Shown here piece by piece: positions 8,620-17,428 of a stretch of DNA of 64,000 bases. The notes beneath the pieces are model-generated. The model searched no databases. It was not told the origin of the DNA and saw only the letters and a list, made by a program, of their open reading frames with translations. Within the stretch, counting starts at the first letter, position 1. Every line of letters begins with the position of its first letter. The position numbers were made by a program, and so were the translations under genes. Location of the stretch: positions 660,558 to 724,557 of the forward strand of contig NZ_JACHIP010000005.1 of assembly GCF_014203275.1 (NCBI RefSeq), in the 5' to 3' direction. The stretch is from Granulicella aggregans (GTDB lineage: Bacteria; Acidobacteriota; Terriglobia; Terriglobales; Acidobacteriaceae).

Positions 8620-9483
8620 ATGAAAGTTCTAGTTACCGGAGCAACGGGAAATGTGGGTTCTGTGGTGGTTGCGGAGCTCTTGAAGCGCGGTGCAGAAGTC
8701 CGTGCGTTGATTCGCAAACCCGACGCCGCTCAAAAGCTGCCACCAAACGTTGAGGTGGCCATCGGCGATTTGCTTGATCCCGTTTTGACAGAAGAAGCGA
8801 TGAAAGGAGTCGACAAGCTCTTCCTGTTGAATGCTGTCGTCGCGGATGAGTTGACGCAGGCATTGATCGCATATGGCATCGCGAAACGGATTGGCTTGAA
8901 GCATGTGACCTATCTATCTGTTTTCAAAGTGCAGGAGTTCCGCGACGTACCTCACTTTGCTTCTAAGCTTGCCGTCGAGGGTGCTTTGCGCGAGTTCGGT
9001 GTGCCGTACACCATTCTGCGTCCCGGTTATTACATGCAGAACGATATTGGCTTGAAAGACGCTCTGACTGGACCAGGCCTCTACCTAATGCCGCTAGGCA
9101 CCGCCGGTATCGCCGCAGCAGACATGAGGGACATCGCGGAAGCTGCTGCGATCTCGCTCACAGAAGAGGGTCATGAAGAACAGACCTACGACATCGTGGC
9201 TTCGTCGCTTATCAGTGGCCCGGGAAACGCCGCATTATGGAGCCAACTGCTCGGCAAAGAGGTCAAGTACACGGGGCACGATTTCGACCAGTGGGAAAAG
9301 GGCATGCGCGCACGGATGCCTAGTTGGAGTGCTTTCGATCTCCGCATGATGCTCCAAGGCTATTTCGACCGAGGGTTCGCCTCTACCGAGACAGAAGTTG
9401 CGCGTCTGACGAAACTTCTTGGTCATACGCCGCGCAGCTACGAGGCATTCGCGGCTGAGACCGCAGAGACGTGGAAGTCATAA
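8620..9483 (+). CDS. NmrA-like NAD(P)-binding oxidoreductase
   Basis: Atypical SDR of the NmrA/HSCARG type, 287 aa. It starts with MKVLVTGATGNVGSVVVAEL, containing the GATGNVG dinucleotide-binding loop, then VRALIRKPDAAQ and LRPGYYMQN. The ATG at 8620 is preceded by AAAGGCGAAGAAG. NmrA proteins bind NAD(P) and act either as redox sensors or as quinone/flavin-type reductases; the Tyr-Lys catalytic pair of classical SDRs is not obvious. First gene of a same-strand run to 13560. Confidence 0.85.
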   Translation: MKVLVTGATGNVGSVVVAELLKRGAEVRALIRKPDAAQKLPPNVEVAIGDLLDPVLTEEAMKGVDKLFLLNAVVADELTQALIAYGIAKRIGLKHVTYLSVFKVQEFRDVPHFASKLAVEGALREFGVPYTILRPGYYMQNDIGLKDALTGPGLYLMPLGTAGIAAADMRDIAEAAAISLTEEGHEEQTYDIVASSLISGPGNAALWSQLLGKEVKYTGHDFDQWEKGMRARMPSWSAFDLRMMLQGYFDRGFASTETEVARLTKLLGHTPRSYEAFAAETAETWKS

Positions 9484-9655
9484 CCCGAAGCAGCGGATGG
9501 AGTCGCACAACTCCATATCTGGAAGGAATGACGCATGCGTTTTCCTTCCAACGCTTCACTGTAGGCGGATAAGCGTGCACTGGAGGAGATCGGCGCCTTC
9601 CTATGGCAGCCGTTCCATTTCTCAAATTGATTTCCATGCAAGATGAGCGAGGTTG

Positions 9656-10399
9656 ATGATGCAACAGGGACGAGTTGTGGTGGTCACGGGAGCTGGCGGA
9701 GGCATCGGCAGCAGGATAGTCGATCGATTTCTAGCCAACGGGGATCGCCTGATCGGTCTGGATAAGGCAGAAACCTCATTGAAAGAACTTGCCGCCACCC
9801 GAAAGGCAGGAGATCAGCTTTCGACATCATGCGTAGATGTGACGGACGCGGATGCTGTCGCTGCCTTCGCGAGGCATGTGCAGCAGACCTATGGGCACGT
9901 TGACGTACTCGTCAACTGCGCGGGTTTCTATCCCGTCGTGCCATTTGAGCAGATGACGCTGACGCAGTGGCAAGAAGTCATCGCAATCAATTTGACCGGA
10001 GCCTTCCAGATGACGCACGCGCTACTACCGCTAATGAAGGGCCAGGGTTGGGGACGGATTGTAAACATCGGTTCCGCGTCGGTGTTCGAGGGCGTTGTCG
10101 GGCAAACGCACTATGTGGCTGCGAAGGGCGGCATTGTGGGGTTGACACGTTCACTCGCGATGGAAATAGGCGACTACGGTATCACCGTCAACATCGTCGC
10201 TCCCGGGCTCACCGTGACCGAACCCGTACGCCGCAGCCTGCCCGAGAAGCTGGTCAACGCACAGAAGGAACTCAGGGCCATCAAGCGGGATGAGCAGCCC
10301 CAGGATTTGGCAGGGCCCGTCTTTCTTCTGTGCTCGCCGGATGCGGATTTCATCTCCGGCCAAACGCTTGTAGTGGACGGCGGGAAGATCAAGCACTGA
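9656..10399 (+). CDS. SDR-family oxidoreductase (FabG-like)
   Basis: Classical short-chain dehydrogenase, about 247 aa. TGAGGGIGSR is the NAD(P) loop (residues 11-20), NCAG is present, the catalytic Ser lies in IVNIGSAS, and HYVAAKGG gives the Tyr-x3-Lys pair. The tail SGQTLVVDGGKIKH is typical. Starts are possible at TTG 9653, ATG 9656 or ATG 9659, all just after GAGCGAGG. It lies between two NmrA genes. Substrate unknown. Confidence 0.88.
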   Translation: MMQQGRVVVVTGAGGGIGSRIVDRFLANGDRLIGLDKAETSLKELAATRKAGDQLSTSCVDVTDADAVAAFARHVQQTYGHVDVLVNCAGFYPVVPFEQMTLTQWQEVIAINLTGAFQMTHALLPLMKGQGWGRIVNIGSASVFEGVVGQTHYVAAKGGIVGLTRSLAMEIGDYGITVNIVAPGLTVTEPVRRSLPEKLVNAQKELRAIKRDEQPQDLAGPVFLLCSPDADFISGQTLVVDGGKIKH

Positions 10400-10428
10400 C
10401 AAGGTCAAAGTTTGAAGGAGAACGCACT

Positions 10429-11280
10429 ATGCTAGCCAATCACAATCCGCTTAAAGTGCTCGCCGTAGGGGCGGCAGGTCCGTCCGCAAGCCTCGTGGTA
10501 CCGGAGTTGCTCAAACGGAATGTCTCCGTTCGTGCCTTTGTTCATAAGCAACAGGATGGGCCCATAGTACGGAAGCTCGACGTCACCGACATTGTAGTGG
10601 GCGAGCTCTCCGACGCCACAGCTGTAGCCAAGGCGGTGGAAGGGATTGACGCCGTCTTCTATATCGCCCCAGCTGCTCTTGAGAACGAAGCTGAAGTCGG
10701 CAAGCAATTTGTTACGGCTGCGAAGCGGGCAGGCGTGCGGCGCGTTGTGTTTTCGTCCGTGATTCACCCAGTCCTGAGCGAACTCGTCAACCATGCCGAC
10801 AAGGCGCCGGTGGAAGAGGCTCTTCTCGACTCTGGCATGGAGTACGTGTTCCTGCAGCCCGCGATGTTCTTCCAGAACTTCGTCGCAGCCTGGGCGAAGA
10901 TGAAGGAGAGTGGCGTGTACGGCGAACCATGGTCCTCCGAAACCCGCTTTACGCGTGTCGACTACCGCGACGTTGCCGAAGTAGCGGCGATCGCGTTGAC
11001 CGAGGACCGTCTTCTATATGGCACGTTTGAATTATGTGCCGAAGGCAATCTCAATCGGCATGATCTGGCTGCTTTGATGGGCGAAGTTGCTGGGAAGCAG
11101 GTGAAACCAATCAAGATAGATCTTCCTTCGGAAGCGAATACGCCAGCGAAGCTCACGCGCATGTTCGATTGGTACGACAAGCATGCTCTGCTCGGTAACA
11201 GCACAACACTTAGGGCGATCCTCGGGCGCGAACCTCGCACCTTGCGATCTTTCTTCGAAGAACTTAACGCACGGGCATGA
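10429..11280 (+). CDS. NmrA-like NAD(P)-binding oxidoreductase (second copy)
   Basis: 284 aa from ATG 10429, with GAAGGAG eight bases upstream. The N-terminal loop reads VLAVGAAGPSASLVVPELL, a degenerate GxxGxxG, followed by SVRAFVHK, VEGIDAVFYIAP and VFSSVIHP. It resembles the product of 8620-9483 in overall layout, so the two may be old paralogues. The nucleotide loop has Pro-Ser in place of the usual Gly-Asn/Arg, so cofactor binding may be altered. Confidence 0.83.
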   Translation: MLANHNPLKVLAVGAAGPSASLVVPELLKRNVSVRAFVHKQQDGPIVRKLDVTDIVVGELSDATAVAKAVEGIDAVFYIAPAALENEAEVGKQFVTAAKRAGVRRVVFSSVIHPVLSELVNHADKAPVEEALLDSGMEYVFLQPAMFFQNFVAAWAKMKESGVYGEPWSSETRFTRVDYRDVAEVAAIALTEDRLLYGTFELCAEGNLNRHDLAALMGEVAGKQVKPIKIDLPSEANTPAKLTRMFDWYDKHALLGNSTTLRAILGREPRTLRSFFEELNARA

Positions 11281-11320
11281 CCAACGAGAGTCCTTATCAC
11301 CTTCATCCAAGGAGCTATCA

Positions 11321-11946
11321 ATGTTCGACACACCGAAGCAGAAATTCGAGATGCGCGGACAGTTCACGCCCGAAAATTCCGCTCTTGTCCTCGTCGATTA
11401 CCAGGTTGGCACCTTGCAGTTGATCCGATCTTCAAGTTCAGACGTGTCACTGCGGAATGCAGTCATGCTGGCAACGGCTGCAACCAAGCTCAAGATGCCG
11501 ATCGTGATGACATCGAGTCAGGAGGATCACATCCAAGGGCCAATCTCGCCAGAACTCGAGAGGGCGGCGCCTGACGCATACAACCACCGCGTAAAGAGAG
11601 TCGGCATCGTGAATGCCTGGGCCGATCCGAACTTCAGCGGAGCGATCGAGGCAACCGGGCGCAAGAACCTCATTATGGGAGGCGTTACGACGGACATCTG
11701 CCTCGTGTTCCCAAGCATCAGTGCCGTCCAGCTCGGCTATAACGTCCAAGCGATTCTCGATGCCTCCGGTAGCTCGTGGGGAATTCAGGAAGAAGTGACT
11801 CGCCAGGCATGCAACAAGCAGGCGTCGTGCTGACCACGACCAACACAGCGATTGCTGAATTAGTGCAGGACTGGGCTTCACCTGCGGGCAGCGAGTTGAT
11901 CAAGTTACTCGTCGGCTCAGCGCCAATGATGCAACCGGCAGCCTAG
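11321..11946 (+). pseudogene. Isochorismatase-family hydrolase, frameshifted near the C-terminus
   Basis: Cysteine hydrolase of the isochorismatase/nicotinamidase superfamily. The catalytic residues are all before the lesion: Asp in LVLVDYQ, a Lys in HRVKRV, and Cys in GGVTTDICLVF. The frame from ATG 11321 (AAGGAG upstream) reads to EEVTRQ and then ends as ACNKQASC-stop at 11833. A one-base shift at about 11806-11809 restores MQQAGVVLTTTNTAIAELVQ and continues to a TAG at 11944-11946, the usual family terminus. The span is one base short of a multiple of three, consistent with a single deletion. The first 165 residues might still fold. Confidence 0.8.
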
Positions 11947-11956
11947 GAGATTAAAA

Positions 11957-12871
11957 ATGACTCAGACTGGCGCGCTCAAAATGGCATCGTTTCGTAGCGA
12001 AACTGCAGTGGTCAACGGAATTCGTCTGCATTACTGGTTAGGAGGCAACCCGCATGGAAAACCTGTGCTGCTCTGGCATGGATTCCTAGGCACCGCTTAT
12101 AGCTGGTACAAGGTTATGCCTCTTCTCGCGGACGCAGGCTATTCGGTTCTAGTGCCGGACATGCGCGGGTATGGTGATTCGGACAAACCATCGGGAACCA
12201 AGGGGTATGATGCCCGAGCCCTTGCGGAAGACTTTCGTACGCTCGTCAAGCAGATTGAGTTCGGTAACGGGCAGAAGCTGCTCCTGGCCGCGCACGACAT
12301 GGGTGCGCATCCCGCCCTGTTGTGGACCGCAGACTATCCTGACGAAATCGCTGGCCTCGTTTACATGGAAGTCCCCACCATGCTCGAAGAATTTTTGTCA
12401 AAAGTGATTGTGTATACGCCCGAGGCGATGGCGAAGGGATCCATGTGGTGGTGGGTTCTGCCGCTCGCGCCTGGTGTACCGGAGCGACTCATTGTCGGCC
12501 ATGAGCGTCAGTTTCTGACATGGTTCTATAAAGGTGCCACAGCAGATCCGGCGTCCATCACCGAAGCATCCATCACGGAAACACTTCGCACGTTTGCCGG
12601 CACAGAAGGTGTACTTGGCGCGCTCGGCGTCTACCGCGCCGCGTTCACCACAATCGAGCAAACGACGCCTCTAAAGAAGAAGAAGGTGGAAATACCAGTC
12701 CTTGCCATTGGCGGCGAAAAAGCACTTGGAGCTAAGGTCGCACAGATGGTTGAAGCCGTCGCGAAGAATGTGACTTCCAAAGTCATTCCCTCCTGCGGTC
12801 ACTTTATCCCGGAAGAACAGCCTGCCGAGTTCATGCGTCTCTTCCAGGAGTTCGCCAGAAAGGTCGACTGA
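11957..12871 (+). CDS. Alpha/beta-hydrolase (epoxide hydrolase/dehalogenase-like)
   Basis: 304 aa. HGFLGTAYSWYKV is the oxyanion-hole HG motif; the nucleophile elbow is AAHDMGAHPA, giving Asp rather than Ser as in epoxide hydrolases and haloalkane dehalogenases; the catalytic His is in SCGHFIPEEQPAEF near the C-terminus. MRGYGDSDKP is also typical. A lid region rich in Trp (SMWWWVLPLAP) lies at about residues 155-170. It starts 11 bp after the repaired end of the isochorismatase gene (GGAGATTAAAA upstream) and ends two bases before the cupin frame. Confidence 0.88.
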   Translation: MTQTGALKMASFRSETAVVNGIRLHYWLGGNPHGKPVLLWHGFLGTAYSWYKVMPLLADAGYSVLVPDMRGYGDSDKPSGTKGYDARALAEDFRTLVKQIEFGNGQKLLLAAHDMGAHPALLWTADYPDEIAGLVYMEVPTMLEEFLSKVIVYTPEAMAKGSMWWWVLPLAPGVPERLIVGHERQFLTWFYKGATADPASITEASITETLRTFAGTEGVLGALGVYRAAFTTIEQTTPLKKKKVEIPVLAIGGEKALGAKVAQMVEAVAKNVTSKVIPSCGHFIPEEQPAEFMRLFQEFARKVD

Positions 12872-12873
12872 CC

Positions 12874-13560
12874 ATGGCAGGCCTTACCCGGCGTTCTGCC
12901 CTCGTGCTTGCCGCAATGGCCTTCGGAGAATTTTCGTTTTCCACTCTGTGGGCTTCAGCAGCTTTCGGTAGTCCATCCCTTCCATCGGAGCCTCAAGACT
13001 CAAAAAGGAGAACCATTATGTCCGAATCCACCCCGCAGTACCCGCCTCTTCCACCCGACAATTTGCAACGCACCCTCACGCTCGCACGTCCGGACACCGA
13101 CCAGACATTACCTCACATCGGCCTCGTAGGCGACACCTATACCATTACTGTTTCCGGCGACGAGACCAACGGCCGCTTCTGCGTTATCGATATGCACATT
13201 CCGCCGGGCGGCGGCCCAGCACCGCACCGCCATGACTTTGAGGAAACCTTCATTCTGCTCGAAGGCGAAATGGAGGCGACGTTCCGAGGCAAGAAGTCAC
13301 TCGTGCGTGCCGGCGATACCATCAACATCCCTGCCAACGCACCACACCAATTCCACAACTCTTCGTCGAAACCCGTCCGCCTACTTTGTATCTGCTCGCC
13401 CGCCGGACAAGAAAAGTTCTTCCAAGAAGTGGGTATACCCGTCGCGACTCGCACCGCCGCTCCTCCCAAGCTCGACAAGGAACAGCAGGAGCAGTTCATG
13501 GAGAAGGCGAAGGCGCTAGCCCCCAAGTACCACACCGAGTTATTGAAAGAGGCCTATTAA
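12874..13560 (+). CDS. Cupin-domain protein, possibly with a Tat-type leader
   Basis: The cupin body begins around residue 95: HIPPGGGPAPHRHDFEETFILLEGEMEATF gives cupin motif 1 (H, H, E), and PHQFHNSS gives motif 2 with the last His. Two in-frame starts compete. ATG 12874 adds a 48-residue lead with TRRSALVLAAMAFGEFSF, like a twin-arginine signal. ATG 13018 (MSESTPQYPPLPP) is preceded by AAAAGGAG, the best ribosome-binding site in the region. I think 13018 is used at least in part, giving a cytoplasmic protein of 180 aa. Function of this single-domain cupin is unknown. Last gene of the run. Confidence 0.8.
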   Translation: MAGLTRRSALVLAAMAFGEFSFSTLWASAAFGSPSLPSEPQDSKRRTIMSESTPQYPPLPPDNLQRTLTLARPDTDQTLPHIGLVGDTYTITVSGDETNGRFCVIDMHIPPGGGPAPHRHDFEETFILLEGEMEATFRGKKSLVRAGDTINIPANAPHQFHNSSSKPVRLLCICSPAGQEKFFQEVGIPVATRTAAPPKLDKEQQEQFMEKAKALAPKYHTELLKEAY

Positions 13561-13857
13561 TGAGACCCTCCGCGCCATCGCAAGTTCGAGATTCCCGATG
13601 GCATAGTTCAAAATAGAGTCGCATTCAAATGGTCGAAAGCGAAGCTTTTCCGTCGCCCAACTGCCAGTGCGTGGCTGCGATCATTCTCGGCCACGACTGA
13701 AGCACGGTTGAGACATTCTGGGCCAATCCATGCAACTGGGGTGCGGGTTGTTTCGGACCTTCATTTCGAAGATGAATCATCATGGGACGCTCCGCCTTCA
13801 TTGTTGTGCTTGCCCGGCCAGGATGACAACCTGCGCCCGGTAAGAGATTGTGAGTGG
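13561..13857. other. Gene-free stretch between convergent genes
   Basis: About 300 bp between the cupin gene and the opposing NmrA gene. Open frames here have no ribosome-binding site and no family resemblance, and I see no clear terminator hairpin. Confidence 0.4.
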
Positions 13858-14742
13858 TTAGCCCAGGGCCGCCGGTTTCAGTACCTCTCCACACCACCGG
13901 TGAAAGCTGGTCGGGGTCCTGTTCTCGGGCATGCGTGCTTCGACGTTGTCCATGCCATTGTCCTTCGCGACCAGCATGTCTAGGAGGCCCTGCGCGAAAA
14001 CCTCGTTCGCTCCGTGTTGGATGAGTTGTGCTTTATAGGCGTCCCTAGGCACCTGCTGAAAACGGACGTGCTTGCCGAGCACACCCGACATGATGGCTGC
14101 CATGTCGTTGAAGGAAAGACCCTGCGGCCCAAGCACAGCACAGCCGCCCTGGCCCGTCCAGGTCCGATCCAACAGGAACCGTGCACCCATCGCACCAATA
14201 TCCTTTGTCGCTACCTGAGGTGTCTTCAGGTCCGGATGGCTCGGCGAGAAGAACATCCCCTGCTGCTTGATGGTCTGCACGTTGTTAAGCATGTTTTCCA
14301 TCAGCGCCGGGCACCACAGGGCGCGGTAGTCCACTCCGCTCCTCTCAATCTCTTCATCCTTCGCGAGCGATGCCGTAATCGACCCTGTCTTCTTCGCCAG
14401 ATCCGTACCTCTTCCCAGCACCGACACATCGACAATTCGTTTCACGCCCTGGCTCTTCATTGCCGCGAGCGTCGGTAGGGTGAAGCGGAGGTAATACTCC
14501 GTATCGTTGTTATCGGTGAATGAGGGAGGAACAACCAGGAAAACGCTCTCCGCACCTTCCAGTGCCTGCCGCATGACGGCTTCATCGTCCAACGAGCCGG
14601 TCACCACCTGGACCCTGTTGCGTACCTCTGGCGCCAGCCTTGCAGGGTATCGCGCGACTACCCGGACAGCCTCACCCGCAGCAAGCAGGTGCGGGATCAC
14701 TTGCGATCCAATTTTTCCGGTCGGTGTTGTGACAACAATCAT
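13858..14742 (-). CDS. NmrA-like oxidoreductase (third copy, opposite strand)
   Basis: 294 aa, MIVVTTPTGKIGSQVIPHLL, with the TPTGKIG nucleotide loop followed by VRVVARYPARL, SVFLVVPPSF and RIVDVSVLGRG. The layout is that of NmrA/azoreductase-type QorB relatives. It faces the cluster on the plus strand and is transcribed towards it. It is less similar to the other two NmrA proteins here than those are to each other, judging by eye. Confidence 0.85.
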   Translation of the reverse strand: MIVVTTPTGKIGSQVIPHLLAAGEAVRVVARYPARLAPEVRNRVQVVTGSLDDEAVMRQALEGAESVFLVVPPSFTDNNDTEYYLRFTLPTLAAMKSQGVKRIVDVSVLGRGTDLAKKTGSITASLAKDEEIERSGVDYRALWCPALMENMLNNVQTIKQQGMFFSPSHPDLKTPQVATKDIGAMGARFLLDRTWTGQGGCAVLGPQGLSFNDMAAIMSGVLGKHVRFQQVPRDAYKAQLIQHGANEVFAQGLLDMLVAKDNGMDNVEARMPENRTPTSFHRWCGEVLKPAALG

Positions 14743-14844
14743 ATTTCCCTCACGTTCATACAGTCTCTTGCCTTAGGTTCTGAAGTTATTTTCAAAATCA
14801 ACATTCTGCAACGGGGCTATCGTTCAGATCCATACCCGATCGCA

Positions 14845-15185
14845 TCACCAGGCCAGTTCGCCACTCGTCTCTAGAAACTTACCGGTCGGTGGAGCGTCGA
14901 GCAGCGCGAGGCGCACGATCTCCGCGGCCCCTTCTTCCACGGTCTGCGGACCGCTATGCCCGTTCAGATCCGTTGCCGTATAGCCAGGGTTGACAGAATT
15001 TACGCAGATGTTAGCATCGCGGAATTCATAGGCGAGTTGGACGGTTAACATATTCAGCGCAGCTTTGGAGGCACAGTAGGCCAATACCTTTACCGGAAAG
15101 TACTTCCAGTCGGGATCGGTTTGCTGACTAATACAGCCAAGTTCGCTAGAAACGATGTGCGCAGCAGTCGATGATGTCTCCGCTT
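14845..15185 (-). pseudogene. SDR oxidoreductase, C-terminal fragment
   Basis: The C-terminal half of a classical SDR: IVSSELG, then AYCASKAALNMLTVQLAYEF (catalytic Tyr-x3-Lys), NSVNPGYTATDLNGHSGPQT and PTGKFLETSGELAW with the natural stop at 14845. The Rossmann half is missing; upstream (towards 15185) the frame runs into antiporter sequence. Truncated by rearrangement rather than by point mutation. Confidence 0.7.
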
Positions 15186-15606
15186 GGTCACTCCTCGCCA
15201 TAGCCCTCACCCTGCAATGCGGTGGCGCCAAGCGAGGTAGACTGCATGCCGCGTTCTTGGAGAATGCGTGCGAGAACCGGGAACGCGGTGATGCTCATCG
15301 AGATGCCGAGGAACAGGGTAAACGGCAGACCGCCGATGCCCGCGGGGGCGAAGCGGATGCGGAGCGAGTGGGCGACGAGCGCTGCTGGCCAAACGCCAGA
15401 ACGGCAAGCCTCTGTCCTACGAACTGCTCGCGGTAGTCGTCGCCATCGTCCTCGCATCCGCTGGAGCGACAGATGCCATCGGCGTCCACCCCCTGTTCGG
15501 AGCCTTCCTCGCTGGCGTCTGCTTTCCCCGTGTCAAGCTCTGGCAGACCGAGGCCCACACCCGCCTCGACGAAGACTTCCCAGCCTCAATGGCTGCGACG
15601 GTTTGA
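15155..15606 (+). pseudogene. Cation/proton antiporter remnant with an inverted internal piece
   Basis: Three pieces of one monovalent cation:H+ antiporter lie together. Plus strand 15155-15215 reads CAAVDDVSAWSLLAIALTL. Minus strand, about 15345 down to 15216, reads FAPAGIGGLPFTLFLGISMS followed by ITAFPVLARILQERGMQ and GATAL. Plus strand from about 15376 reads LLAKRQNGKPLSYELLAVVV and GVHPLFGAFLAGVCFPR. In an intact family member the minus-strand piece (ending GATAL) directly precedes CAAVDDV, so it has been inverted and moved. It ends at TGA near 15606. Confidence 0.65.
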
Positions 15607-15690
15607 CGCGTCTTGAATATCAAGCATGCCAAATCCTGCTGAGTCATTGAGTGTTCCATCCGCATCTCGCGAATGGTGTTGTGTATACAG
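15576..15690 (-). pseudogene. XRE-type HTH regulator, N-terminal fragment
   Basis: The minus strand reads IHNTIREMRMEHSMTQQDLA, then CLIFKTRQTVAAIEAGK, the helix-turn-helix of small XRE/YozG-like repressors. It is normally followed by SPSLELAFKIA, but here the frame enters the antiporter scrap. About 37 residues survive. It is part of the rearranged patch at 14.8-15.7 kb. Confidence 0.55.
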
Positions 15691-15782
15691 TGTGGCGCTG
15701 CGGGGCCGGCGTGCATAAACCTTCGCTTACGCAGCACCGCCGCAGATGCCTTTTGTGGCTTTCTTATCTCGGTGGAAGCCAT

Positions 15783-16472
15783 TCATCTCCGGAGAGGTGC
15801 AGATCCAGGAGCGGCTCCCCTAGAGAGCTGGACACCAGTGATGATGAACCATACGGCGTGGGTGAGGACAATGGCAGTCATGCCGTGGACGTCGAGACGA
15901 ACGTGGCCGGCAAGGATCAGAGCGATCAGCAGAATAGGGACAACGCAGCCATATAGGGCGATTCGATGACCGAGGCCTCCGTTGCGAAGAGAGGAAACAG
16001 ACCATAGGACGACAGCGACGGACGTGGCAATGGAATAAATCCGGGAAAAGGTCTGATTGAACTGAAAGACGGAGACCGTGATGAGATCCCACTGCACCGC
16101 ATTTACGGGTGTATCGGCGGCCTTATGTAGAAGGATGGTGGGAACGATGAATCCGCTTACCGCACCGGCGATGAAGATCGACAGAGCTGCAAAGGCGAAG
16201 GTAATAAGGCCAGCGAGAGCGAGGCGATCTGGTGTAGCGGAGTCATGGCGGTTTTCGTGAGAGGCCAGATGTCGCATAAGGCCAATGGCACCGAGGGAAA
16301 GGATGATAACGCTGGCAAGCGCAATCGTATGTGCTACAGCAGAGGCGAGAGCAAGATGTTCAGCCTGTTGCGAGGTGAGGGGACCTGAGCCGTGAGGATG
16401 GATGGCCATGGTTAGGATGTTGCCAACAGACCCAAGGATTAGGGCCAGTCCGGACTTACGATCATCAGTCAT
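15783..16472 (-). CDS. Hypothetical integral membrane protein
   Basis: 229 aa, about six hydrophobic segments (for instance AHTIALASVIILSLGAIGLM, then LAGLITFAFAALSIFIAGAV and GCVVPILLIALILAGHV). No enzymatic motif recognised. It is transcribed divergently from the TetR-family gene starting at 16554, with only about 80 bp between, so the regulator probably controls it. It could be a small transporter or a stress-responsive membrane protein. Confidence 0.75.
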   Translation of the reverse strand: MTDDRKSGLALILGSVGNILTMAIHPHGSGPLTSQQAEHLALASAVAHTIALASVIILSLGAIGLMRHLASHENRHDSATPDRLALAGLITFAFAALSIFIAGAVSGFIVPTILLHKAADTPVNAVQWDLITVSVFQFNQTFSRIYSIATSVAVVLWSVSSLRNGGLGHRIALYGCVVPILLIALILAGHVRLDVHGMTAIVLTHAVWFIITGVQLSRGAAPGSAPLRR

Positions 16473-16553
16473 GTGACGTACTATAGAGCGCGACTCATCT
16501 GATCGGACGGCCTTTTCCGGCGTTGATGAAGATACCGAACAAAGGAGTGTGGG

Positions 16554-17183
16554 ATGTCCGAAAACAGGGTCAACGGAAGCCCGGTAACCAGTCAGCCAAA
16601 GGTCGTGCGGACAACTGCGAAGCTGGATCGTCGGGTGCTTCGGACTCGGGATACGCTGGGCGATGCCCTAGTGGAGTTGATGCAAGAAAAACCGTTCGAT
16701 GGGATTACGGTGCAGGAGGTTCTTGACCGGGCGGGCGTAGCCAGGTCAACCTTTTATAAGCATTATCGCGATAAAGACGATCTGTTTCTAAGCGACGTAG
16801 AGGACTTCTTCGCATCCGCCTCCACCATGCTGACACGGACTAAAGCGGATCTGCGACGACTTGCGCCGATAAGAGAGCTGTTTGCCCACATAGCAGGTGC
16901 ACGGGAGTTTTACGTGTCGCTGGCAGCATCAGGAATGCTAGACGAAGCGAAGGGGCTGGGACGGGGTTTCTTCGCACGGTCAATTGAAGAAAGACTTAGA
17001 TTGGCCGGAGTTCAATTAACACAGGCCGAGATGAGTCCGACGGCCCATGCGCTTTCCGGGAGCATGTTTGCCCTGCTGGATTGGTGGGCCGATCACGGAA
17101 TGAAAATGGAACCGGAAGGTATGGACCGGCTCTTTCATGCCAGGGCATGGGCTGGAATTAGCAGCACTCCTTCTGAATCGTAG
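16554..17183 (+). CDS. TetR-family transcriptional regulator
   Basis: 209 aa. The N-terminal HTH spans about residues 30-75: RVLRTRDTLGDALVELM, then ITVQEVLDRAGVARSTFYKHYRDKDDLF, the TetR signature. The C-terminal half is a ligand-binding helical domain. ATG 16554 follows AAAGGAGTGTGGG. Divergent from the membrane protein at 15783-16472; a local regulator of that gene is the simplest reading. Confidence 0.87.
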   Translation: MSENRVNGSPVTSQPKVVRTTAKLDRRVLRTRDTLGDALVELMQEKPFDGITVQEVLDRAGVARSTFYKHYRDKDDLFLSDVEDFFASASTMLTRTKADLRRLAPIRELFAHIAGAREFYVSLAASGMLDEAKGLGRGFFARSIEERLRLAGVQLTQAEMSPTAHALSGSMFALLDWWADHGMKMEPEGMDRLFHARAWAGISSTPSES

Positions 17184-17274
17184 GTAAGAGGGCAAATAAT
17201 GAAGGGCCGTTTATCACCCTCGGACTTCAGACACAATGGCTCAAGCATTGTGTTGGCTACGTCACCCACGACAC

Positions 17275-17298
17275 CTCCGGTTGTCAGGGGGTGATTGC
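17275..17298 (+). repeat. 24-bp inverted repeat, left copy (outside the IS block)
   Basis: This 24-bp stretch (it begins CTCCGGTTGTCAGGGGG and ends at 17298) is the exact reverse complement of 20810-20833. The two copies flank the nested IS block by roughly 105 bp and 460 bp. Read on the minus strand the similarity continues imperfectly past the 24 bp. Confidence 0.85.
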
Positions 17299-17428
17299 TG
17301 GAAACACCGTTCGTCGAGACCAAGCGAGTTCTGATTTTAGAGCCCTAGTCTCGCGAGCCGACTCGTCGCCAGGCTAGTCGGAGCACAGGGTAAGAACTGC
17401 TCTGCCCGATCTTTTGTACCGCGGAGTG

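Noticed and set aside
13018..13560. Treating the cupin as strictly exported
   Set aside because: The Tat-like lead is in frame, but the strong AAAAGGAG before ATG 13018 makes an internal cytoplasmic start at least as likely; both are left open.
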